The notes: a model not told the origin generated them from the sequence alone. A stretch of 25,897 nucleotides of DNA from an uncultured Desulfobacterales bacterium (GCA_945787595.1 CALZJV010000012.1:1-25897); one strand, 5' to 3'; counted from the first letter of the stretch, positions 15,888 through 23,661 are shown. Translations and numbers: made by a program.

Positions 15888-17114
15888 TCATCCGTCGCTC
15901 ACGTGTGCACCACCTTGCACGCTTCGCGAACGCTCACCGTAACCTCTGGCCCAGGGATTGGCGGTAACTCCGTGGGCGAGGATACTGAGCATGATGGTGC
16001 AAACCGCAGTTGCGGCGATAACGCCGCTATTGGGCACGTTGGCGTTTATCACAATGACGGCGAACACAACACTGGCCAAACCACGCGGACCGAACCAGCC
16101 CATAAAAAGCTTGCCCTCGGTGCTCACCCCCATACCGGTGAGTGAAAGAAAAACCGGTAACATGCGGATAAGGGTCAAACTCAAAATGGCATAGAGCAGG
16201 ATGAGCCAGTTAAAGTAGCCCACCGCCTTACCCACCACCGCCGCGCCGAATATTACCCAGGTAATCAGTGCCAGGGTATCTCCGGTGCCTTCCGCAGCGC
16301 GCAGAAATTCCTCCCGGGCTTGCTTTGCCAGGATGCCGAAAAGAAAACCACCTGAGAACGCGGCAATGAACCCGCTGCCCCCTAACACCTGGGCCGCAGC
16401 GAAGCAGGCCAGCGACAGAGCCACGACCGGGATCTGAATCCAGGTATGGGTGAGCCACTCTTGCCCCCTGGCAAACTTCAACAGCAAAGCCGCCAGGGTG
16501 GTCAGTGCCAGACCCACGGCCAGCCCGATCCCGATCTCCTCGGCGACCAGCAGCATAGCGAGCTGCCAAGGACCCTCCTCACCGGCCTTTCCCGTGGCGA
16601 GGGCCAGAAACACGAACAGGATCGGCACGCAGATACCGTCGTTCAAACCGCTTTCCACACTCAAGCCCTGGCGGACCGCATCAGGCACCGCTTCATTGGT
16701 AACCACCCCTTTGCCGAGAGCAGCATCGGTGGGGGCCAGCAGGGTCGCGACGAGGGCCACCTCCAACAGAGACAGCGTTTCGACAAGGAGCACACCCATC
16801 CCGAAACCCAACACAATCGTCAAGGGCAGGCCGATCAGAAGCAGACGGATGGGCAATGCCCTCGTCTTTCTCAGCACACCTATGTCGGCACCGGCAGCAT
16901 CTATGAACAGTACCAGCGCCAGCGACAGCTCCGCCAGGACTTTGATGGCTTCCCGGTCTACCTTGAAAGAGATCAGATCAAAACCTACCGGGCCTATCAG
17001 AAGACCAAACACTGTGAATATGATCGCGCCACTGATCCATGTTCGCTCGACGCCTCCGGCAACGCTGCTGTAAACAAGGATAAATACTGCAAAAATGACT
17101 AGATCCAGATACAC
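15888..17114 (-). CDS. Cation/proton antiporter, CPA1 (NhaP-like)
   Basis: A 408-residue inner-membrane antiporter of about 12 helices that exchanges Na+ or K+ for H+. The family core is clear: LLAPTDAALGKGVV (about 125-138), then VESGLNDG (153-160), whose Asn158-Asp159 pair is the ion site typical of electroneutral CPA1 members. The conserved basic FMGWFGPRGLASVVFA segment lies near the C-terminus. There is no cytosolic regulatory domain; the protein ends in a short polar tail. The start is GTG17114 with AGGAGGTG five bases upstream. It lies beside a K+ channel and an efflux cassette, suggesting cation or pH homeostasis during envelope stress, which is an inference. Codon use is G+C-rich like its right-hand neighbours. 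Confidence 0.93.
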   Translation of the reverse strand: MYLDLVIFAVFILVYSSVAGGVERTWISGAIIFTVFGLLIGPVGFDLISFKVDREAIKVLAELSLALVLFIDAAGADIGVLRKTRALPIRLLLIGLPLTIVLGFGMGVLLVETLSLLEVALVATLLAPTDAALGKGVVTNEAVPDAVRQGLSVESGLNDGICVPILFVFLALATGKAGEEGPWQLAMLLVAEEIGIGLAVGLALTTLAALLLKFARGQEWLTHTWIQIPVVALSLACFAAAQVLGGSGFIAAFSGGFLFGILAKQAREEFLRAAEGTGDTLALITWVIFGAAVVGKAVGYFNWLILLYAILSLTLIRMLPVFLSLTGMGVSTEGKLFMGWFGPRGLASVVFAVIVINANVPNSGVIAATAVCTIMLSILAHGVTANPWARGYGERSRSVQGGAHVSDG

Positions 17115-17154
17115 GATTCACCTCCTGTAGGGGCAATTTTAGATTTTGAATTTT

Positions 17155-17198
17155 GGCCTCCGGCCCGGAGGGGCCATAGGGGCCTACGCCCCGGAGGG
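17155..17198. repeat. GC-rich compound palindrome
   Basis: CCTCCGG-C-CCGGAGG (17157-17171) is a perfect 7-bp palindrome. It continues into TAGGGGCCTA and GGGGCCTACGCCCC overlapping palindromes, ending CCGGAGGG. It sits 40 bases upstream of the antiporter start codon, so it could affect that gene's leader. The surrounding DNA is AT-rich, making it stand out. Confidence 0.6.
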
Positions 17199-17405
17199 AT
17201 TGAGAATTTGTTGTATCGCTCCGCTCTATCACTTTATATTAACTGAACTCACTTCCAGTAGAACTTGGTACTTAAACTTGAATCTTGACGAATCGTTGTC
17301 GTCATTCTTTATCTCGTTCTTGAGAGTTTATTATGCAATTTCTCCACGGCTTCCGCTTTTCGAGGACGAAAACGAGTTAAATCCCAAAATACAAGCACCA
17401 AATTA

Positions 17406-17509
17406 TTTACCCTGTTAAATTGTTATCGATAGAGTGAACTTATTGCTTAATAGGCTCGCATTCGCTACATTTACCGTAAAGTCTAAAGTGCCTATTTAAC
17501 AGGGCAGGT
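17406..17509. mobile_element. Candidate miniature inverted-repeat element (~104 bp)
   Basis: AAATTA occurs on both sides (17400-17405 and 17510-17515), as a 6-bp target duplication would. Inside, the arms CCCTGTTAAAT (17410-17420) and ATTTAACAGGG (17494-17504) are perfect 11-bp reverse complements, and an inner pair ATAGGC/GCCTAT lies about 17450/17491. Deleting the element plus one AAATTA restores a continuous copy of the surrounding dispersed repeat. It has no coding capacity. A related stem lies at 24020-24064. Confidence 0.5.
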
Positions 17510-17583
17510 AAATTACAATACTCAATATCCAATGACCAAAACATGCAACGATTTAATATTTTGTAATTCTTTCCATAAAATAT

Positions 17584-17612
17584 GTCCGTGCTATCCGTGT
17601 TCATCCGTGTCC
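17584..17612. repeat. Degenerate TCCGTG phrase repeat
   Basis: TCCGTGCTATCCGTGTTCAT followed by CCGTGTCCC has three TCCGTG units at 10-base period. It sits in the loop of the copy-3 inverted repeat. Confidence 0.55.
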
Positions 17613-17786
17613 CTTTTGGAAAAAGCTAAAACCATAACAACGATCCAATAATATTTTTGGATTTGATTCATTGTATTTTGAGATTTGTTTGGTATTTGAG
17701 TTTTGTCATTTGGGATTTAATCCAGTTATGGACACGGTTTTCCAGAACCATAGCATTAGCCTAACCATAGAGTACCCTGCCATACA

Positions 17787-18929
17787 TCACTGCAGCGCCT
17801 TGGGTGCCGCTACTGCCGATTTTTCACTTTTACTGCCGCTGGTTCCCGTCATGACCAGGACCGACGCGGTGGTGCCCACCCGAAGCTCGACGTCCTCCGG
17901 CAGCTTATCGAGGTCAATGTGAATACGCACGGGTACGCGCTGGGCCAGACGGATCCACTCGAAAGTCGGGCTGATCGTCGGCAACAGATCAAAGCCGGTG
18001 CTGCCGTCGCTCTGAGCAATGCCCCATCCCAGGCTGTCGACGTAACCTTCCAGCGGTTTATCGGGGTAACTCATGAGGGTGATGATCGCGCGGTCCCCCT
18101 TGCGAATATCTTCGATGTAGTTTTCCCTGAAAAATCCGGTCACCCAGTAACTGTTGACATCCACCAACGCCATGATCGGCTGGTTCTCAACAGCCTGGCT
18201 GCCTAGCCTCAAATTCAGGTTGGTGACGTAACCGTCGACAGGCGCCTTTTTCTGGGTGAATTCCAGATTCAGCTCCGCTGACCGGATTTCGGCGTTGGCC
18301 TGGCGCACCTGTGCGTTTTGGTCTCCCGGTGCACCCAGATCCGCCCTGGCCTTGGCCAAATTCGCTATGGCTTCGCTCAGCGAGGCCTGCATCTGCAGCA
18401 GCTGGGCCTCAGCATTGGCTTTCTGGTTCACAGCAGCCACCCAGTTGGCCTTGGACTCCTCAACCATCCGTTTGGATGTCGCCCCCTGTTTATCCAGTTT
18501 CTGCTGGCGCTTGTATTCCTTTAGAGTCTCCTCAACCCGGCCGGCATACCCCTGTATCGCGGCCTCCGACTGCTTGATGGTGGCGTCGGCGGCCTCAACA
18601 TCCGCCTGGGCAGCTTCGACTTGTTTAGATAGGGCTTCGATCTGGTCGCGCGTATTGTCAAGATTGGCACGCGCTTGTTCCAGGTCCGCCTCGAATGTGC
18701 GCGGATCGATCTCAAACAACAGGTCACCGGCCTTAACAAACTGGTTGTCCGTTACCGGAAGCTTGACCAGTGGTCCGGACACCCGCGGTGTGATCTGGAT
18801 GACCTGGGCGCGCACCTGGCCGTCTCGGGTCCAGGGATTGGTGACATAGTCCCAGTACTTTAATGCAAATACGGCCGCCGCGATCAGGACGATAATACCA
18901 GTTGATAGATACTTGATCTTGCCATGCAT
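17787..18929 (-). CDS. HlyD/EmrA-type membrane-fusion protein, AaeA-like
   Basis: A 380-residue periplasmic adaptor anchored by one N-terminal helix (about 8-24). Next come a first lipoyl-like half (VSGPLVKLPVTDNQFVKAGDLLFEIDP, about 50-76), a long alpha-hairpin coiled coil (about 77-215), the second lipoyl half (TQKKAPVDGYVTNLNLRLGSQAVENQP) and the beta-barrel domain (VTGFFRENYIEDIRKGDRAIITL). This is the layout of AaeA/EmrA adaptors, which link an inner-membrane pump to an outer-membrane channel. AAGGAG lies upstream of ATG18929. It is third in the FUSC, DUF1656, HlyD series, matching the order of aaeB/aaeX/aaeA components. Substrates are likely aromatic acids or other amphipathic compounds by family analogy. 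Confidence 0.92.
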   Translation of the reverse strand: MHGKIKYLSTGIIVLIAAAVFALKYWDYVTNPWTRDGQVRAQVIQITPRVSGPLVKLPVTDNQFVKAGDLLFEIDPRTFEADLEQARANLDNTRDQIEALSKQVEAAQADVEAADATIKQSEAAIQGYAGRVEETLKEYKRQQKLDKQGATSKRMVEESKANWVAAVNQKANAEAQLLQMQASLSEAIANLAKARADLGAPGDQNAQVRQANAEIRSAELNLEFTQKKAPVDGYVTNLNLRLGSQAVENQPIMALVDVNSYWVTGFFRENYIEDIRKGDRAIITLMSYPDKPLEGYVDSLGWGIAQSDGSTGFDLLPTISPTFEWIRLAQRVPVRIHIDLDKLPEDVELRVGTTASVLVMTGTSGSKSEKSAVAAPKALQ

Positions 18930-18980
18930 CCTTTTGGCTCCTTTATTTTAGGTGAAGTGACTAAATACAAGCAACAACTG

Positions 18981-19123
18981 TCCAAATCCCAAATCTCAAA
19001 TTCCAATATCCAATGACCAAAACAATTAGAAGGTTCATTCTTCAAGATCAAAGACAGGTTTGGGATTTTGTATTTTGGTCATTGTAATTTGTTTGATATT
19101 TGGGATTTGATATTTGAGATTTC
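18981..19123. repeat. Imperfect inverted repeat, CAATGACCAAAA family (copy 4)
   Basis: This is the best-preserved copy. The left arm 18981-19025 ends with CAATGACCAAAA at 19011-19022. The right arm 19058-19122 carries the exact reverse complement TTTTGGTCATTG at 19073-19084. Both arms are otherwise built of AAATCCCAAATCTCAAATTC-like units. It lies between the DUF1656 and HlyD genes, so it is probably transcribed within the operon. Confidence 0.8.
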
Positions 19124-19170
19124 GACTCTACTAACTATAGAGCTCGATCTCATCTCAATCACCATATGAG

Positions 19171-19383
19171 CTAGACTGGAATAATGAATGTCCCTATAAG
19201 ACCTGTATAAATAACTGCCAGCGCCACAAAAACCAGCGGTGGATAAAAGAAAAAGTGTGATAGACGGTAACGATTGAGCGCAATAGCCGTCAGCACCGCC
19301 GCCACTACTCCCAAAAACGCAGCGATCAGCAATGGCGGGAAATAAACGCCGCCGATGGTGAATTCGTGAGGAATGTAGCTCAT
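19171..19383 (-). CDS. DUF1656 small membrane protein, AaeX-like
   Basis: 70 residues with two membrane helices (about 15-36 and 46-68). The N-terminal EFTIGGVYFPPLLIAAFLG and the following LNRYRLSHFFFYPPLVFVALAVIYTGLIG are characteristic of DUF1656, the family of E. coli AaeX. These proteins sit beside AaeA/AaeB-type efflux pumps; their exact role is unknown. AAGGAG lies before ATG19383. It lies between the FUSC and HlyD genes, with repeat-filled spacers of 169 and 241 bp instead of the tight spacing usual for this operon. Confidence 0.93.
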   Translation of the reverse strand: MSYIPHEFTIGGVYFPPLLIAAFLGVVAAVLTAIALNRYRLSHFFFYPPLVFVALAVIYTGLIGTFIIPV

Positions 19384-19400
19384 TACAAACTCCTTATTTT

Positions 19401-19536
19401 TCCGTTGAGCCCGTTAGCCGGTTGGCCCGTTGTCCCGTTAGCCAGTTGGTCCGTTAACCCGTTAATCCGTTGGCCGGTAAACTTGAATGGATATCTTCCT
19501 TATCTTAACTGGCTAACCGGAGACGGGACAACCGGC
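19401..19536. repeat. Degenerate CCGTTAGCCGGTTGG repeat with inverted partner
   Basis: Units CCGTTGAGC, CCGTTAGCCGGTTGGC, CCGTTGTC, CCGTTAGCCAGTTGGT and CCGTTAACCCGTTAATCCG follow each other at 19401-19478. The reverse-complement style AACTGGCTAACCGG and ACGGGACAACCGGC follows at 19507-19536. It fills the FUSC to DUF1656 spacer. Confidence 0.7.
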
Positions 19537-19552
19537 AAACCTGTTTCTTTTT

Positions 19553-21724
19553 TCAAAACCTCTCTTCTTTCCAATGTGCCCAGTCAATCCCTTGTGCGAT
19601 CCTCTCAAACGCGATCCCGCTCTCCGACAACCCCCGGAAAGCACCCAGAAATCGGTAGAAATTCTCATAATCTTTCTCACGCAATTTCCCATCTTCGACG
19701 CTGCGGAGCGACTCACCAATTTGCGCCTCCAATCGGGAAATCCGCGCGACCAGTCGATCCTGAATACCGACGCCCGGCTCAACCGCCTGTGACGGATCGT
19801 CTGCCCAAAGGTGTAACTGCTTCTGAGACAACATCCGCCATTTCCGGATGTCATCGATTACTGCCGCCACGAGAAGATCATTCTGTGGGGACTTGCGCGC
19901 ATCGACCAGATCCTTAATTCGGTAGACAAGCGCCTGCAGGCTATTGACCAGGGTCTGAACCTGCTCAGGCGTGTTCCCGGGAAATAGCCGCTGGTCAATC
20001 TGCCCGCCCCAAGCTGCGAGCTTTTGCGGCAACCCCAAAATATCGTTTTGGTAAAGCATCATTTTCCAGCGCCCCGCCCAACCTCTTTGCGGCTGCCGAT
20101 CCAGGGCCAACCGTGACATCAAAAACTCAGCGTGCCGGAAAAAACGGCGCAGTAGCCGCAAAAATGCCTTTTCGGGTTGCGGCAGGAAAGGGATATAGCT
20201 CGTAACGAGCAGCAGCGAGAGCCCCAGAACAATCATCGTCGTACTGTTCGCGAAATTGGCAAAATTGTAGGTTTGCTGGTTGGCGATGCTGGTGAGAACA
20301 GCAAAAAAAGCCAGGCCGAAAGCCCTGCTAAGGCCCTGTTGCGGTGTATGGAAGAGATACGCGATGCCGAAAGTCAGGGCGAAGATCATCAGCCCCAGTT
20401 GCAGGTAACCGGAAAGATGCGGCATGACAAAAACATAGACCACCCCCGCAGAGCCGCAACTGAGCAGTGCCGGTAGCAACGTCTTGGACACGCGCAGCTG
20501 GGGAAACCTGGCGAAGGCCAACCCTAATGATACGACCATTACCACGAAGCTTGTGTGACCCGGCGGATCGATGTATACCCAGATGAGAAACGCAAGCCAC
20601 AGGCCCGAGAGCACTCTTACGACAGCGCCGATCCGGTCCGGGTCCAGGGCCAACCCTTCTTGGGGTTTTTTATCGCGAGAAGGCTTGGAAGGTTGCCGGC
20701 TAAAACCCATGATATCCTGAACGCAGTCGAACAGCGACCGGCTGAGCGCCTCGAGGCGATCGAGCTGGGTTTTGGTCACGGCCAGCGCCGCTCGCTCAAA
20801 ATGGGACCGGGCCGCCAGCTCGGTCTTATCGACGGCCAGAGCGATGGGTTGCAAAGCCTGCGCCGGTGCCTCCCCGGACAGCATACCCTCGATCTGCTCA
20901 AAGCGCAGCTCCAGTTCCGTACATACAACCTCCAGATTGGGTAGAAGCTTGCCCAGGTCGAGCTGGTCAATCTCGGATAAGCTCTCGCGCCAGCGCTCGC
21001 AGATCTCCATCTGCGTCTTCGACTCGCCCAGGAAGCGCCGCCACTGCCGGCGGGCCGCCCAGACTTCGTAGCTGTCCACCTCGGCCCCGTCCAGGGATTG
21101 CTCGAGCCGGGATATAAGCTGAAGCTCCTGCATCCTTTGGGATCTAAAATCCACACCCGAGCCCTTGCCCGTCATAAGCGCCCGGTAGGTTTCAAGCAGG
21201 CCGCGCTGGACCGCGACCAGTTTGCGACTGGTTTCGTTGAGCTCGCCGCCGGTGGTGCGCGGCCACAGGAAAACAGAAACCAGGGTATAGACCATAATAC
21301 CCATGCCGGTTTGCTGGATTCGTGCCAACGCGGTTTGGAAGGCATTCTGGGAATTGACGCCGCCGTCGAAGCAGATGATCGCGCATACGAAGGCCATGAC
21401 CTGATAAAAATACTGGTTTTTCTTGCCCGTCATCAGGTAGGTGCAGAAACCGATGTACACGGACAAGAAGATCATGAACCACCAGCGCTGCTGGGGAAAC
21501 AGGGCAAGCAATGTCAGGGCCGCCACGCCGGCCACCAGGGTACCGAGCATCCGCAAGGCCCCTTTGTGCAGCGACTGACCGGCCGTCGGCAAGCTGATGA
21601 AGGCCACCGCGAAGGCAGCCCAGTACGGCCTGTCCCAATCCATCTGCAAAGCGATGCCGTAGGCGATGGCCATGGCCAGTCCGGTCTTGATGGCTTCTTT
21701 GGTGCGGGTGGTCAATTTAATCAA
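19553..21724 (-). CDS. FUSC-family inner-membrane transporter, AaeB-like
   Basis: 723 residues, a little longer than E. coli AaeB (655). It has two repeated membrane halves (about 13-155 and about 365-520), each followed by a soluble helical region, the FUSC family layout. WDRPYWAAFAVAFISLPTAG at about 29-48 is the conserved first-half motif. The second half starts PDRIGAVVRVLSGLWLAFLIW and continues with a PPGHT segment. It should pump aromatic or amphipathic acids together with the downstream DUF1656 and HlyD proteins. The start is TTG21724 with GAGGA about eight bases upstream; no better ATG is in frame. First gene of the pump cassette; upstream is a kilobase with gene fragments and repeats. 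Confidence 0.92.
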   Translation of the reverse strand: MIKLTTRTKEAIKTGLAMAIAYGIALQMDWDRPYWAAFAVAFISLPTAGQSLHKGALRMLGTLVAGVAALTLLALFPQQRWWFMIFLSVYIGFCTYLMTGKKNQYFYQVMAFVCAIICFDGGVNSQNAFQTALARIQQTGMGIMVYTLVSVFLWPRTTGGELNETSRKLVAVQRGLLETYRALMTGKGSGVDFRSQRMQELQLISRLEQSLDGAEVDSYEVWAARRQWRRFLGESKTQMEICERWRESLSEIDQLDLGKLLPNLEVVCTELELRFEQIEGMLSGEAPAQALQPIALAVDKTELAARSHFERAALAVTKTQLDRLEALSRSLFDCVQDIMGFSRQPSKPSRDKKPQEGLALDPDRIGAVVRVLSGLWLAFLIWVYIDPPGHTSFVVMVVSLGLAFARFPQLRVSKTLLPALLSCGSAGVVYVFVMPHLSGYLQLGLMIFALTFGIAYLFHTPQQGLSRAFGLAFFAVLTSIANQQTYNFANFANSTTMIVLGLSLLLVTSYIPFLPQPEKAFLRLLRRFFRHAEFLMSRLALDRQPQRGWAGRWKMMLYQNDILGLPQKLAAWGGQIDQRLFPGNTPEQVQTLVNSLQALVYRIKDLVDARKSPQNDLLVAAVIDDIRKWRMLSQKQLHLWADDPSQAVEPGVGIQDRLVARISRLEAQIGESLRSVEDGKLREKDYENFYRFLGAFRGLSESGIAFERIAQGIDWAHWKEERF

Positions 21725-21790
21725 ACTTCGAAATCCTCACAATTAATTTCTGGTATCCTCGATTTTTGTTTTTTCTCATTTAACCATTTC

Positions 21791-21855
21791 TCTCTCCGAG
21801 CCGTAGGCTCTACCCTCTCTCCGAGCTGTAGGCTCCACGAGCCGGAAGCCGGGGC
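21791..21855. repeat. GC-rich CTCTCCGAG.CGTAGGCT repeat, two tandem copies
   Basis: TCTCTCCGAGCCGTAGGCTC (21791-21810) is followed by CTCTCTCCGAGCTGTAGGCT (from 21814) and then CACGAGCCGGAAGCCGG. The second copy matches 3200-3231 closely. CCGAG and its partner TAGGCTC with GAGCCGG can form a short stem. Confidence 0.65.
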
Positions 21856-21990
21856 GTAGTCCAGTATTCCCCTACGGGACGGAGTCCAGACGCAAAGCTT
21901 TTTAAAGCCTCTATTGATATTTTTACGATCCATGGCGTTATTTATCCCATGAATCACCGAATTTTTCAATGTGAGGGAGTGTAGGGTACC

Positions 21991-22023
21991 CATTATTCCA
22001 GTATTCCAACATTCCATCATTCC
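21991..22023. repeat. Degenerate ATTCC phrase repeat
   Basis: CATTATTCCAGTATTCCAAC then ATTCCATCATTCC gives four ATTCC units at 7-9 base period. It abuts, and partly overlaps, the truncated 3' end of the DUF4239-like fragment. Confidence 0.6.
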
Positions 22024-22198
22024 AAATTCATTACAGCCTCGCGTAACTGCCTGTTTAAAGCGCCTGTGCGCAGACCGAGCTTGTCGTTTGCCAGCGCCGG
22101 CCAGTCATCGTCGATCACCGCCTGTGTATACTCGATCAAAATGGTTCGAATTTCTCGAGTTCTCTCAATGTCGAACATGAAAGCACAAACTCGATCAT
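22017..22198 (-). pseudogene. Broken DUF4239-like gene with internal deletion
   Basis: The ATG22198 begins MIEFVLS, as in the fragment at 14912-15028, then the frame shifts. From 22178 a different frame gives 53 codons (MFDIERTREIRTILIEYTQA, then VIDDDWPALAND, then LRTGALNRQLREAV), which resembles the soluble middle of DUF4239 proteins (EYxxAVxxDEWPAxA). The sequence between the first helix and this region is missing and the 3' end stops in ATTCC repeats. So start, deletion junction and 3' truncation are all visible. Family assignment is moderate; the decayed state is clear. Confidence 0.55.
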
Positions 22199-22232
22199 GA
22201 GAGTTCTTTCCTATGAGCTACTACTTCTTTTT

Positions 22233-22262
22233 GGGTGTCAGGTTTCGGGTGTCAGTGTTCAG
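22233..22262. repeat. Degenerate repeat, CAGGTGTCAGG family (copy 5)
   Basis: GGGTGTCAGGTTTCGGGTGT with CAGTGTTCAG following matches the left outer arm at 5981-6007. Confidence 0.6.
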
Positions 22263-22345
22263 CAAAAAACTTAACGGCATAAACATTTCATTTTCTGACA
22301 AGATCAACAGTATGGACAAGATAAAAAGACGATACTAAACCAGAA

Positions 22346-22378
22346 ATATCCTGTTAATCCTGTAAATCCTGTCTAATT
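22346..22378. repeat. Degenerate ATCCTGT phrase repeat
   Basis: ATCCTGTTAATCCTGTAAAT followed by CCTGTCTAATT has three ATCCTGT units at 9-10 base period. Confidence 0.55.
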
Positions 22379-22388
22379 GAATGAAGTT

Positions 22389-22574
22389 TCACAACACATG
22401 CTGTTCATCCAGTAACTGAATTTTGGCAAGTTTCCAGTAATTTTCTGTTGGTATAATTATTACCTCGGCGGTGTATGTGTTACACCGATAATGGACATGT
22501 TTTTGATGATGCACCGATCCGTAAACATCCCAATTGGCGGCAATGCCGATGCGGCCATCCTTTTTTTGAGCCAT
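22389..22574 (-). pseudogene. Short frame, probable C-terminal remnant of an unidentified gene
   Basis: A 61-codon open frame with protein-like composition: RIGIAANWDVYGSVHHQKHV, then HYRCNTYTAEVIIIPTENYWK, then a short helix-like end KIQLLDEQHVL. It looks like the end of a beta-rich domain rather than a complete protein. There is no convincing ribosome site and a stop lies 10 codons upstream. It lies between FUSC and DUF2092 next to a DUF4239 remnant and repeats, so decay is likely. I do not recognise the family. It could be a real small gene. Confidence 0.4.
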
Positions 22575-22613
22575 GGAGTCAATCGATTTGATAGATAGAA
22601 TTCAGCCCGTTCA

Positions 22614-22697
22614 AACCAATAACCAATAACAAATAACTGTGACTTTACATCTGTCTTCTGTCATCTGCCACCTGACATCTATCTTCTGTCTTCCGTT
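22614..22697. repeat. Two adjacent phrase repeats: CCAATAAC and ATCTGTCTTCTGTC
   Basis: CAATAACCAATAACAAATAAC lies at 22617-22637 and TCTGTCTTCTGTCATCTGCC with CCTGACATCTATCTTCTGTC at 22650-22690. Units are 7-10 bases with point variation. These, with the copies at 21791, 21991, 22233 and 22346 and the two gene remnants, account for the ~1050-bp gap 21725-22775. Confidence 0.55.
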
Positions 22698-22775
22698 ATT
22701 CCATGATTGCGGTAAAAAACTCAAGTCTCAAAAAATACTACATATTTTCATTGAGCAGTAGAAATTCCGAGTTGT

Positions 22776-23570
22776 TTAATTAGCCGTTTTGCTGCCAACG
22801 GCCTTCTTTATCTCAACCTCTTTGGCGCCGAATGGCGGCGTGAAGCTGAATATTTGCTCATCCAATCCCGGATTGATGCGCCATTCTTTGAACATCGCCA
22901 GATACTGCGGATTTCCATCGGTATTGACGAAATTGATGGTAAACCGCCGCGGTACCGGCTTATCCCATTTTTGAACCCACACCTGCCAGTCGGCTCCCGT
23001 GCTTTCAAATGACAGGTGATGACAGGGCACGCCCTCAACCATTCTTTCCCCCATGTGTTCGGCGGAAATGATGCTTTCCTTCATCACACCGGCAATATCA
23101 TTGTAAATCAAATCCGCGAGCGGCAAATCCAAATCGTAATTGTCGATGATATGGTCAAGCACCCCGTCGATATCGCCGTCATAAGAAAATTTCTGATAGG
23201 TATTCTTTTCGACGTGAAGCCTCACAATGGATTTCCCATCGAAATAGATCCGGCGTTGTTTCAGGTTGTCATCAACGATAATCGCCAGAAATTTATCCGG
23301 CCGCTTAACATACACTTCAACATCTTTGGCATAGGTGACGATGACCCCGGACTCCATGACATGATCGTCAATGGCGGTGGCTTTCATGCTGAGCGTTTTG
23401 GCCTTAGCCAGATAATCCGATAGATTTTTCAGCACTTTAGTGGCCAGCGGGTCCATATAGCCCTTTTGGTTTTCAGCCGCATTCCCGTTAACGATGCCGA
23501 TACTCAGAACAACAACGATGGTCATCAATACACAATAGGGTACCATATATTTAAATTTCAGCTTGGTCAT
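22776..23570 (-). CDS. DUF2092 periplasmic protein
   Basis: 264 residues with a Sec-type signal (hydrophobic 9-27, cleavage near residue 32). The mature part has the LolA/LppX-like half-barrel pattern of DUF2092: alternating strands (KTLSMKATAIDD, DVEVYVKRPDKFLAIIVDD, RRIYFDGKSIVRLHVEKNTYQ), then VEGVPCHHLSFESTGADWQVWV and RRFTINFVN. The family is of unknown function and presumably binds a lipid or hydrophobic ligand. GGGAGG lies before ATG23570. It is 91 bp downstream of the Arg-rich Tat protein gene, probably one transcript. The single Cys in GVPCHHL is usual. Confidence 0.88.
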   Translation of the reverse strand: MTKLKFKYMVPYCVLMTIVVVLSIGIVNGNAAENQKGYMDPLATKVLKNLSDYLAKAKTLSMKATAIDDHVMESGVIVTYAKDVEVYVKRPDKFLAIIVDDNLKQRRIYFDGKSIVRLHVEKNTYQKFSYDGDIDGVLDHIIDNYDLDLPLADLIYNDIAGVMKESIISAEHMGERMVEGVPCHHLSFESTGADWQVWVQKWDKPVPRRFTINFVNTDGNPQYLAMFKEWRINPGLDEQIFSFTPPFGAKEVEIKKAVGSKTAN

Positions 23571-23661
23571 TTGGTTTCCTCCCTAAGTAAAAAGCTATTG
23601 GACAAGATATCCCGTCTGAAAAAAAATTCGATACAGCCAATTTGACAGCTACACAGTTCAA

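Larger units (their letters stand above)
17384..17725. repeat. Imperfect inverted repeat, CAATGACCAAAA family (copy 3), interrupted
   Basis: The left arm starts ATCCCAAAATACAAGCACC (from 17381), is broken by the 17406-17509 element, and resumes CAATACTCAATATCC and CAATGACCAAAACA (to 17543). The right arm (about 17650-17722) has TTTTGGATTTGATTC, TTTGGTATTTGAG and CATTTGGGATTTAA. Inside lies a TCCGTG phrase repeat. With the GC palindrome this explains most of the 670-bp gap 17115-17786; no gene was seen there. Confidence 0.65.

Noticed and set aside
16446..17102. Long open frames on the plus strand opposite the antiporter gene
   Set aside because: They are mirror frames of a G+C-rich gene with clear CPA1 motifs, and their translations are low-complexity Gln/Arg/Ser-rich.
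19401..19536. Possible CRISPR array, because of regular short repeats
   Set aside because: Units are about 8-16 bases, degenerate and without unique spacers, and no cas gene is nearby. The same applies to the other phrase repeats.
19366..19917. Plus-strand frame across the FUSC 3' end and the CCGTTAGCC repeat
   Set aside because: It begins in repeat DNA and continues as an antisense frame of the FUSC gene.
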